Shown: one piece after another, positions 24,681 through 31,523 of the stretch | Layout: each line of letters starts with the position of its first letter | How positions within the stretch are numbered: the first letter of the stretch is position 1 | From: an uncultured Oscillospiraceae bacterium | Lineage (GTDB): Bacteria; Bacillota; Clostridia; Oscillospirales; Oscillospiraceae | NCBI GenBank assembly: GCA_947589745.1 | Contig: CANQCS010000014.1 | Span: 1 to 45,474 of the forward strand | Direction of reading: 5' to 3' | DNA length: 45,474 nucleotides | The notes under the pieces: model-generated | What the model was told of the DNA's origin: nothing | Databases searched by the model: none | Seen by the model: only the letters and a program-made list of their open reading frames with translations | Made by a program: the position numbers and the translations under genes

Positions 24681-25010
24681 ATGAAGATCCGCATCAATAA
24701 GGACATCGTGGAGTTCACCCCCGAGCACGCCGCCGAGGCGGCGGAGCTGGAGGCGCTCTGGGTCAAGATGGGCAACTGCGTGGGCGAGACCAAGCGTCTG
24801 GAGCCCATGGGCGTGTATGTCCCCACGGAGAGCAAGACCGCCAAGTTCCACATCGAGGGCCTGAGCAAGGAGGAGACGGACGCCGTCCCCGTGATCCGGG
24901 CCCCCTATGATACCGACGTGTACTGCGTCACCTGCAACAAGACACTGCACGTGAAGGCCGGCGAGCCGATCCCCTTCTGCTGCGGCCGTCTGATGGAGAT
25001 TCTGGACTGA
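24681..25010 (+). CDS. Cys-rich protein with C-terminal desulforedoxin-like metal site
   Basis: A 109-residue protein. The C-terminal YCVTCNKTLHVKAGEPIPFCCGRLMEIL has a CX2C pair and a CC pair spaced as in desulforedoxin and the N-terminal domain of desulfoferrodoxin, so an Fe(Cys)4 or Zn centre is likely. The N-terminal 75 residues are helical/mixed with one Cys and are not recognised; the superoxide reductase His/Cys site is not seen. Position between rubrerythrin and rubredoxin suggests an electron carrier or accessory factor in peroxide or oxygen reduction. ATG follows GGGAG. Confident gene, uncertain function. Confidence 0.75.
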   Translation: MKIRINKDIVEFTPEHAAEAAELEALWVKMGNCVGETKRLEPMGVYVPTESKTAKFHIEGLSKEETDAVPVIRAPYDTDVYCVTCNKTLHVKAGEPIPFCCGRLMEILD

Positions 25011-25048
25011 CCCGGCTGACAGCGATCAGAAAATAGGAGGATATGACA

Positions 25049-25186
25049 ATGAAGTACGTCTGCAATATGTGCGGCTGGACCTATGACGAGGACGAGAAGG
25101 GCGTAAAGTGGGAAGACCTGCCCGAGGACTTCGTCTGCGAGCTCTGCGGCGTGGGCAAGGAGGAGTTCACTCCTCAGGAGGATTGA
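25049..25186 (+). CDS. Rubredoxin, short form (45 aa)
   Basis: Single Fe(Cys)4 electron carrier: CNMC at 5-8 and CELC at 30-33, with the conserved aromatic and acidic residues (GWTYDEDE, WEDLPEDFVC, GVGKEEF). It has 45 residues against about 52 for typical rubredoxins; the loop between the two Cys pairs is shortened and the usual Pro after the third Cys is Glu. Probably supplies electrons to the rubrerythrin two genes upstream. ATG at 25049 is preceded by AGGAGG; an ATG two codons earlier is too close to that site. Last gene of the Fur-rubrerythrin cluster, followed by a terminator. Confidence 0.93.
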   Translation: MKYVCNMCGWTYDEDEKGVKWEDLPEDFVCELCGVGKEEFTPQED

Positions 25187-25204
25187 CCCGCCATTTCGCC
25201 AAAA

Positions 25205-25248
25205 AAAGAACCCGGGGGACAGGGAGACCTGTCCCCCGCTTCTTTTTC
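25205..25248 (+). terminator. Rho-independent terminator after the rubredoxin gene
   Basis: Stem CGGGGGACAGG / CCTGTCCCCCG with a 4-base loop, A-rich left flank and CTTCTTTTT on the right. Confidence 0.9.
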
Positions 25249-25296
25249 CCCGCCCCCGCCAATTTCCCCGGAAATCCCGCCAATCCATCCACCATA

Positions 25297-25665
25297 GTTT
25301 CGTGCCGTATACGGAGATCTGTCCTACGCGTAGTGGAACGGAGCAGACCGCAGCCGGACGAGCACCAAACGACCAGCGCACCCAATGTCCGGTTTCGCCG
25401 CCCCAAGCGGCGAAACTTGCGCCGCAGCAGGATCTCCTTGGGGACATACTCACCGTAGACGCAGAATCCCATACACGGACCCCGGTCCGGTTTAGACCAA
25501 ACCAGCCAAAGGTGGAGCGCAAACCAAAAAATGAGGAAAGATTTTTAAGAAAACCTCGGTTTTCTTAAACGCGCTTTTGGTGACTTTTCCCGCGGGGGAA
25601 AAGTCACCGGGGGTACGCAGGGACCGGAGGTCCCTACCAGGACCCGCCCGGGGGTGGAGCCCCCA
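25297..25665 (-). repeat. Composite intergenic repeat, copy 5 (truncated, E1)
   Basis: Only the left arm and part of the core remain. It begins inside the core (GTTTCGTGCCGTATACGG) and holds one core arm (25327-25345, first base changed). It continues through the type E1 spacer with the GTTTCGCCGC hairpin, then stem C (TTTAAGAAAACC / GGTTTTCTTAAA) and hairpin B (GGTGACTTTTCC / GGAAAAGTCACC), to a GC hairpin. The right arm is missing. It points its left end toward zapA, unlike the other copies. Confidence 0.88.
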
Positions 25666-25696
25666 GAAATTTCTCGAGAGCTTCTCATAATTCCGA

Positions 25697-25724
25697 TTGC
25701 AATTCCTCCAAAACCTGATATAAT
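25697..25724 (+). promoter_or_regulatory. Promoter of zapA, with a leader hairpin
   Basis: TTGCAA (25697-25702), 16-bp spacer, TATAAT (25719-25724), just right of repeat copy 5. The transcript leader would contain GTACTCCC / GGGAGTAC (near 25743-25763), a small hairpin of unknown role. Confidence 0.55.
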
Positions 25725-25802
25725 TAACCTGTTATGTTATGTGTACTCCCGCCAAGGGAGTACCCCGACCCCTGGAAAAAGAGAAAAAAGGAGGCCCCCG
25801 CA

Positions 25803-26135
25803 ATGGAGAACCGGATCACAGTCAGCATTTGCGGCTCAGAATATACCCTGATGGCCGAGGAGACTCCCTCCTATATGCAGAAAGTGGCGTCCCTGGTGGA
25901 CGCGAAGATGAGCGGCATCATGGCCTCTGGCCGGGTCAGCCGCATGGACGCGGCGGTGCTGGCGGCCACCAACCTGGCCGACGACCTGCTGAAGCAGCAG
26001 GCCGCCGCGGAGAATCTCCGGGGCCAGCTCAAGGGCTACCTGGACGAGGCCAACAAGGCCAAGAGCGAGCTCAGCGAGAGCAAGCGGGAGATCTTCAAGC
26101 TCCAGCAGCAGATCGAGAAGCTGCAGAAGCGCTGA
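25803..26135 (+). CDS. zapA: Cell division protein ZapA
   Basis: A 110-residue FtsZ-bundling protein. The N-terminal part (MENRITVSICGSEYTLMAEETPSYMQKVASLVDAKM) is the family's head domain, and the C-terminal half (about 60-110) is a long coiled coil (LKQQAAAENLRGQLKG, then KREIFKLQQQIEKLQKR). ZapA crosslinks FtsZ filaments at midcell. ATG at 25803 follows AAAAAGGAGG; the frame is open upstream but lacks a site. The next gene starts 4 bases after the stop, which is a recurrent zapA-U32 pairing in Firmicutes. Confidence 0.9.
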   Translation: MENRITVSICGSEYTLMAEETPSYMQKVASLVDAKMSGIMASGRVSRMDAAVLAATNLADDLLKQQAAAENLRGQLKGYLDEANKAKSELSESKREIFKLQQQIEKLQKR

Positions 26136-26139
26136 CCCC

Positions 26140-28233
26140 ATGGAGCTGCTCTCCCCCGCCGGCCACTGGGAGGCCATGGTGGCCGCGGTCCAGAACGGCG
26201 CGGACGCCGTCTACCTGGGCTGCGGCGACTTCAACGCCCGCCGGGGCGCGAAAAATTTCACCGATGACGAGCTCCCCGCCGCCGTGGCCTACTGCCACCT
26301 CCGGGGCGTCAAGGTCTACCTGACCCTGAACACCCTCCTGACCGACCGGGAGCTGCCCCAGGCGGAGGCCGCCCTCCGCTGCGCCAGCCGCTGCGGCGTG
26401 GACGCGGTGATCGTCCAGGACTGGGGCCTGGCCGCCCTGGCCCGGGAGACCGTCCCGGACCTGCCCCTCCACGGCAGCACCCAGATGACGGTCCACAGCC
26501 TGGCGGGTGTGGAGCACGCCGCCAAATTGGGCCTCCGCTGCGTGGTTCTGGGCCGGGAGCTGTCCGCCGCCGATCTCCGCGCCATCTGCGCGAAGAGCCC
26601 CATCTCCATCGAGGTTTTCGCCCACGGCGCCCTCTGCATGTGCTGGTCCGGCCAGTGCGCTATGAGCGCCCTCATCGGCGAGCGCAGCGGCAACCGGGGC
26701 CTCTGCGCCCAGCCCTGCCGCCTGCCCTACCGCCTGGATGGCGGCAAACCGGGCCGCCCCCTCAGCCTGAAGGACGCCTGTCTCGCCTCCCACCTCACGG
26801 AGCTGGAGGACATGGGCGTGTCCATCCTCAAGCTGGAGGGCCGCATGAAGCGCCCGGAGTACGTGGCCGTGATCACCCGCGTCTACGCCGCCCTCCTCCG
26901 GGAGCGCCGGGCCCCCACCCGGGAAGAGCTGGACCAGCTCACCCTGGCCTTCTCCCGCCAGGGCTTCACCGACGGCTACTGGCAGGGCCGCCTGGGCCCC
27001 CATATGTTCGGCTCCCGCCCGGAGAACGCCCCGGACCCCACTGAACTCTTCCAGGCGGCCAAGGCCGCCTACCAGCGTGAGGACCTGCGCACGGTCCCGG
27101 TCACCTTCTCCGCCCGGATCCGCGCCGGACGGCCCGCCGTCCTCACGGCCTCCGACCCGGACGGCAACGCTTCCCAGGCCGAGGGCCCCGTTCCCGAGCC
27201 CGCCCGCACCCGTCTCCTCACCGCCGGGGACCTGACTGCCCGCCTCTCCAAGACCGGCGGCACGGCGTTCCGCGCGGAACAGGTGGATGTCACCCTGGAT
27301 GAGGGCCTCTCCCTCTCCGCCGGAGCGGTGAACGCCCTCCGCCGGGAGGCCCTGGAGCGCCTGACCGTCCTGCGCACCACCCCGCCCCAGCGCCGGGAGT
27401 CCCCGGCGCCCCCCATTCCAAGACCGGCAGCGCCGTCCCCCGCCCTCTCCTTCACCGTGTCCCTGTCCCGCGGGGACCAGCTCACCGGCGGCCTCCTGTC
27501 CCTGTCCCCCGCCATCGTCTATCTCCCGGCGGAGCGCATCGGGGACTTCGACCTGTCCCCCTGGACCGGCGGCCCCACCGAGTTCTGCGTCTCTCTCCCC
27601 CGTATCTGCAAGGACAGCGAGCTGCCCGCCCTCCGCTCCCTGCTGGAGCAGGCCAAGGCCAAGGGCTGCGCCTCCGCCTCTATCGAAAATATCGGCCAGA
27701 TCGCTCTGGCCCGGGACCTGGGCTTCCCTCTCCGGGGCGGCCTGGGGCTGAACATCTTCAACAGCCGCTCCCTGCTGGAGCTCCAGTGCTGGGGCTTTGC
27801 CAGCGCGGCCGTGTCGTTTGAGCTACGCCACGAGCAGATCCGGGACCTGAGAAAGCCCATCCCCTGCGAGGCGGTGGTCTATGGCCGTCTGCCCATGATG
27901 ACCATGGAGAACTGCGTGGTGTCCAACGCCCTGGGGTGCAGGTCCAAGGACGGACACGGCCCCTGCGGGGCTGGGCACGTCCTGACGGACCGCCGGGGAG
28001 AAAAATTCCCCATCCAGTCCGTTTTCGGCTGCCGGAATGAAATTGAAAACAGCCGGGTCATGTTCCTGGCGGATAAACCGGAGTTCCGCCGGTGCGGACT
28101 CTGCTATGCCAGGTTGCGATTCACGGATGAATCGCCCGAATCGTGCATAAATATCTTTGCCCGATACCTCGGGCGGGGGGAGGATATCCCCTCCGGGTAT
28201 ACCCGTGGGCTATTCTACCGGGGGGTGGAATAA
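26140..28233 (+). CDS. U32-family peptidase with DUF3656 (RlhA-like)
   Basis: A 697-residue protein. The N-terminal U32 domain (about 1-290) has the signature EVFAHGALCMCWSGQCAMS followed by RSGNRGLCAQPCR, with the Cys residues that bind an Fe-S cluster in related enzymes. Residues about 300-450 correspond to the DUF3656 insert, and a second U32-like part follows (about 450-680). The same layout occurs in E. coli RlhA, which hydroxylates C2501 of 23S rRNA; related U32 proteins are collagenase-like peptidases, so the activity is not settled. Start overlaps the zapA end region with no clear ribosome site, suggesting coupled translation. Repeat copy 6 follows 27 bases after the stop. Confidence 0.85.
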   Translation: MELLSPAGHWEAMVAAVQNGADAVYLGCGDFNARRGAKNFTDDELPAAVAYCHLRGVKVYLTLNTLLTDRELPQAEAALRCASRCGVDAVIVQDWGLAALARETVPDLPLHGSTQMTVHSLAGVEHAAKLGLRCVVLGRELSAADLRAICAKSPISIEVFAHGALCMCWSGQCAMSALIGERSGNRGLCAQPCRLPYRLDGGKPGRPLSLKDACLASHLTELEDMGVSILKLEGRMKRPEYVAVITRVYAALLRERRAPTREELDQLTLAFSRQGFTDGYWQGRLGPHMFGSRPENAPDPTELFQAAKAAYQREDLRTVPVTFSARIRAGRPAVLTASDPDGNASQAEGPVPEPARTRLLTAGDLTARLSKTGGTAFRAEQVDVTLDEGLSLSAGAVNALRREALERLTVLRTTPPQRRESPAPPIPRPAAPSPALSFTVSLSRGDQLTGGLLSLSPAIVYLPAERIGDFDLSPWTGGPTEFCVSLPRICKDSELPALRSLLEQAKAKGCASASIENIGQIALARDLGFPLRGGLGLNIFNSRSLLELQCWGFASAAVSFELRHEQIRDLRKPIPCEAVVYGRLPMMTMENCVVSNALGCRSKDGHGPCGAGHVLTDRRGEKFPIQSVFGCRNEIENSRVMFLADKPEFRRCGLCYARLRFTDESPESCINIFARYLGRGEDIPSGYTRGLFYRGVE

Positions 28234-28260
28234 ATATCATATGCCCTCCGGACTGGGGGT

Positions 28261-28895
28261 GTGGGGGCTCCGCCCCCACCGGGGCTGATAGGCACCCTAG
28301 GGGTGCCTGCCATCCCCTGGTTACTTTTCCCTTGCAGGAAAAGTAACCAAAAGTGCACTCAAGAAAACCAGGAATGGTTTTCTTGAGAATCTTTCCTTAT
28401 TTTTTGTTTAGTTTTGCGCTCCCCCTGTGGCTGGTCTGGCCTAAACCGGGCTTGCTCCCGTGTAGTGGGGCGAAGCGTCTGTTTCAGAGCTTTCCCAAGG
28501 AGATCCTTCTGCGGCGCAAGTTTCGCCGCTTGGGGCGGCGAAACCGGACATTGGCTGCGCTGGTCGTTTTGTGCTTGTCCGACTGCGTCCTGCTCCGTTC
28601 CACTACGCACAGGACAGATTTCCGTTTACGGACTCGACAAGAAACATCCATCAATTGCGTAGTGGAACGGAGCAACCAGCAGTAAAAATACGGAAAAACC
28701 AACACAGCAGTACCGATGAATGCTTTCTCTGAGTTCTACCCTACACCTATCTGCCCTTAACAAAAATTAGTCAGAGGTCCAGCCCTACGGGCTGGCGCCC
28801 TTTTGGGTACTTTTCCCGCGTGGGAAAAGTACCCCAGGGTGCTCATAGGCACTGAAAAAATATAAAGAGGTGGTAGGGGCCGGAGGCCCCTACTG
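28261..28895 (+). repeat. Composite intergenic repeat, copy 6 (full, variants E1/H1)
   Basis: Fills the gap between the U32 gene and dut. Nearly the same as copies 1 and 7: left GC hairpin, hairpin B, hairpin C, type E1 spacer. Core arms are 28591-28609 and 28656-28674, 46 bp apart. The right arm has the GGGTACTTTTCCC hairpin and GGGGCCGGAGGCCCC. A further hairpin (TGGGGCTGCCGCCCCCA) runs to about 28925, leaving no room for a promoter before dut. Confidence 0.9.
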
Positions 28896-28947
28896 ATATG
28901 CATTGTGGGGCTGCCGCCCCCCACCCCCCTGCAGGAGGTCCTATCCC

Positions 28948-29394
28948 ATGAAGCTCCAGATCAAGCCCTTGTCCGATCTTATTGGAAAAGATATCCCGTA
29001 TCCTTATTACGCCACCGCCGGCGCGGCGGCGCTAGACCTCCACGCCTGCCTGGAGGTGCCTGTCACCATCCCCGCCGGAGGCCGTGCCCTGATCCCCACC
29101 GGCCTGGCGGTGGCCATCCCCGACGGCTGCGTCGGCGTCGTCGCCGTCCGCAGCAGCATGGGCATCCGCAACGGCATCGCCCTCTCCAACGGCATCGGCG
29201 TCATTGACAGCGACTACCGGGGCCCCCTGGGCGTGGGCCTGCTCAATACGACCGGGGAGCCCTACACCGTGCGGCCCGGCGACCGGGTGGCACAGCTGAT
29301 GGTCCTGCCCGTCCTCTGCCCGGAGATCGAGGTGGTGGACGAACTGCCCGCCACGGAGCGGGGCCAGGGCGGCCTGGGCTCCACCGGGCGCTGA
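28948..29394 (+). CDS. dut: dUTP diphosphatase
   Basis: A 148-residue trimeric dUTPase, which hydrolyses dUTP to dUMP and keeps uracil out of DNA. All five motifs are visible: AGAAALDLHA, VRSSMGIRNGI, NGIGVIDSDYRGPLGVGLLN, RVAQLMVLP, and the C-terminal arm ERGQGGLGSTGR (P-loop-like). ATG at 28948 follows GCAGGAGG. It heads a compact operon, dut-maf-mreC-mreD-pbp2, in which two nucleotide-sanitising enzymes precede the elongasome genes. No promoter is seen between repeat copy 6 and the start. Confidence 0.95.
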   Translation: MKLQIKPLSDLIGKDIPYPYYATAGAAALDLHACLEVPVTIPAGGRALIPTGLAVAIPDGCVGVVAVRSSMGIRNGIALSNGIGVIDSDYRGPLGVGLLNTTGEPYTVRPGDRVAQLMVLPVLCPEIEVVDELPATERGQGGLGSTGR

Positions 29395-29424
29395 CCTGAC
29401 TTTTTGAAAGAAGAGGAATTTCCT

Positions 29425-30021
29425 TTGACCAAGATTATTCTCGCCTCCCAGTCCCCCCGGCGGCGGCAGCTCCTCCGCCAGATCGGACTGGAGGACTTCA
29501 CCATATTGGTCCCCCAGGCGGACGAGAGCTATGACCCCGCCCTCCCCCCGGAGGGCATCGTGGCCTCCATCTGCCGCAAAAAGGCGGAGGCCGCCCTGCG
29601 CCTGGTCTCTGACCCGGACGCGGTGGTCATCACCGCCGACACCATGGTCTTTCTGGACGGCCTGCGCCTGGGCAAGCCCCACAGCCAGGAAGAGGCATAC
29701 ACTATGCTCCGCGCCCTCTCCGGCCGGACCCACCACGTCTGCACCGGCATCACCGTCTGCCGCTGCGGCCGCCTGGACACCCGCACGGAGAACACCGCCG
29801 TCACCTTCCGCGCCCTGACGGACCGAGAGATCTGGGACTACATCCGCACCGGCGAGCCTATGGACAAGGCCGGTGCCTACGGCGTCCAGGGCAAGGCGGC
29901 CCTCTTCGTCTCCCATATCCAGGGCGACTACTTCAACGTCATGGGCCTGCCCCTGTGCCTGCTGGGCGAGATGCTCACGGACTTCGGCGTGGACCTGTAC
30001 TCCGGGGAGGCGGCGCAGTGA
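29425..30021 (+). CDS. maf: Maf-family nucleoside triphosphate pyrophosphatase
   Basis: A 198-residue Maf protein with the diagnostic IILASQSPRRRQLL N-terminus, ADTMVFLDG and KPHSQEEAYTML blocks and GAYGVQGKAALFV. Maf enzymes hydrolyse dTTP/UTP or modified nucleotides and are linked to arrested septation (B. subtilis Maf). The start is TTG at 29425, about 8 bases after AGAGGA; a TTG further up (29404) lies before that site. Its stop overlaps the GTG of mreC by 3 bases. Confidence 0.92.
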   Translation: MTKIILASQSPRRRQLLRQIGLEDFTILVPQADESYDPALPPEGIVASICRKKAEAALRLVSDPDAVVITADTMVFLDGLRLGKPHSQEEAYTMLRALSGRTHHVCTGITVCRCGRLDTRTENTAVTFRALTDREIWDYIRTGEPMDKAGAYGVQGKAALFVSHIQGDYFNVMGLPLCLLGEMLTDFGVDLYSGEAAQ

Positions 30022-30857
30022 AAAATATCTTCACCAAATACGGCTTCATGCTCCTGATCCTGGCGGTCCTGGTGGCCGTGATCCTCAGCGTGATGACCTT
30101 CTTCGCCTCCAGCTCCGCCGCTTTCCCCAATCTGGCGGGCATCATCGCCTCCCCCTTCCGGGCCGCCTCCTCCGCCATCTCCGGCAAGGTCAGCGGCTGG
30201 CTGGACTACCTCACCGAATTCGACCGCCTCAAGGAGGAGAACGAGCAGCTGAAGCTCCAGCTGGCCGAGATGGAGGCCGACATCCGCCAGGCCGAGTACG
30301 ACCGGGACGAGAACCAGCGTCTCCGGGAGCTGGCCGGGCTCCGGGAGCAGCGCCGGGAGCTGATGCTGGAGTCCGCCCGCATCGTGGAGCAGGACGTCTC
30401 CAACTGGGAGAGCCTGCTGACCGTGGACAAGGGCACCTCCTGCGGCGTGGCGGTGGGCGACTGCGTCATCACCGAGGCCGGCTATGTGGTGGGCGTGGTC
30501 ACCGAGGCCGGCTACAACTGGTCCACTGTCCGCACCATCCTGGACAGTGAGTCCTCCATCGGCGCCATGGTGTTCCGCAGCGGCGCCACCGCCCTGGCCC
30601 AGGGTGACTTCGCCCTCATGAGCGAGGGCTTTCTGACCCTCAACTACCTGGGCACGGACCCGGACGTGGTGTCCGGCGACCTGGTGGTCACCTCCGGCCT
30701 GGGGGGCTACTACCCCTCCCAGCTGGTCATCGGCTACGTGGACGAGGTCCGCACCGGCGACGACGGTCTGGCCCAGTACGCCATCGTCCGCCCGGAGGCC
30801 GACCTGTCCTCCCTGGTCCAGATCTTTATTGTCACCGATTTCGAGATCGTTGATTGA
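30018..30857 (+). CDS. mreC: Rod-shape-determining protein MreC
   Basis: A 279-residue bitopic protein: short cytoplasmic start, one membrane helix (about 8-28), coiled coil (about 65-110: FDRLKEENEQLKLQLAEMEADI), then the beta-rich extracellular MreC domain (about 115-279) with the conserved VEQDVSNWESLLTVDKGTSCGV. It links MreB to the wall synthases. The GTG start (30018) overlaps the maf stop and follows GGGGAGG, so translation is coupled. No mreB lies beside it. The gap to mreD (142 bases) is filled by a short repeat, unusual within this operon. Confidence 0.92.
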   Translation: MKNIFTKYGFMLLILAVLVAVILSVMTFFASSSAAFPNLAGIIASPFRAASSAISGKVSGWLDYLTEFDRLKEENEQLKLQLAEMEADIRQAEYDRDENQRLRELAGLREQRRELMLESARIVEQDVSNWESLLTVDKGTSCGVAVGDCVITEAGYVVGVVTEAGYNWSTVRTILDSESSIGAMVFRSGATALAQGDFALMSEGFLTLNYLGTDPDVVSGDLVVTSGLGGYYPSQLVIGYVDEVRTGDDGLAQYAIVRPEADLSSLVQIFIVTDFEIVD

Positions 30858-30868
30858 TCCTTTTTCTT

Positions 30869-30975
30869 GGTACTTTTTCTTGAAAGAAAAAGTACCCAAA
30901 AAGAACTTTACCATCGCTCTCAAGGCGCTGCGATACCCACATTCCCGCACGGTAACGAGATATACTTCTCATAGT
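30869..30975 (+). repeat. Second repeat family, copy a (between mreC and mreD)
   Basis: About 105 bp. It opens with a hairpin GGTACTTTTTCTT / AAGAAAAAGTACC, then CAAAAAGAACTTTACC, and ends with CTGCGATAC and CCGCACGGTAACGAG. The same elements in the same order and strand occur at 44155-44262. It fills the whole gap between mreC and the ribosome site of mreD. No gene seen. Confidence 0.85.
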
Positions 30976-30999
30976 AACATTGTCCAAGGGGGCGTTTCC

Positions 31000-31512
31000 T
31001 TGCTGCCCAAAAGCTATCTGATCTTCAAGTGGACGGTCTACGCCCTGGCCACCCTCCTGCTCTTCGGCCTCCAGTCCCTGGTGCTGAACCACATTCACAT
31101 CTTCGGACTGGTCCCCTTCCTCTACCCCATGCTGCCCGCCGTGGCGGCCATGTACGAGGGGTCCCACCGGGGGCCGGTGTTTGCCCTGGTGCTGGGCGTG
31201 GTCTGCGACCTGCTTCTGCCCGCCCCCTTTGAGGGCTTCTTTACCGTGATCTTCACCATCTCCGCCATTCTCTCCGCCGTGGTGGCGGAAAAGCTGATCT
31301 CCCCCGGCTTCCTCTGCGCCCTGACGGTGTCCGGCGGCTCCCTGTTGCTCACCAGCGGGGCCCGCATCCTGATCCGCTCCCTCACCGGCGGCGGCTACCT
31401 GGCCCTCATGGCCCGCATCGCCGTGGGCGAGGCCCTGATCACCCTCCCCGCCGTTCTGGTGGTCTGGCCGGTTTACCGCTTCATCCACGACCACTGCGCT
31501 TCCGACTATTAA
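31000..31512 (+). CDS. mreD: Rod-shape-determining protein MreD
   Basis: A 170-residue membrane protein of the normal MreD size, with about five hydrophobic segments (FKWTVYALATLLLFGLQ is the first, ALITLPAVLVVWPVYRFI the last) and the family's VCDLLLPAPFEGFFTVIF loop. It partners MreC and PBP2 in side-wall synthesis. The start is TTG at 31000, 7-8 bases after AAGGGGG; the frame is open further back through the repeat but has no site there. Next gene starts 12 bases after the stop. Confidence 0.85.
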   Translation: MLPKSYLIFKWTVYALATLLLFGLQSLVLNHIHIFGLVPFLYPMLPAVAAMYEGSHRGPVFALVLGVVCDLLLPAPFEGFFTVIFTISAILSAVVAEKLISPGFLCALTVSGGSLLLTSGARILIRSLTGGGYLALMARIAVGEALITLPAVLVVWPVYRFIHDHCASDY

Positions 31513-31523
31513 AGGAGAACTCC

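Noticed and set aside
29404-29424. Earlier TTG start for maf
   Set aside because: It lies before the AGAGGA ribosome site and would add a sequence not typical of Maf proteins.
30829-30999. Longer N-terminus for MreD reading through the repeat
   Set aside because: The added 57 residues are encoded by the repeat and the mreC end, and the protein from TTG at 31000 already has the normal MreD length.
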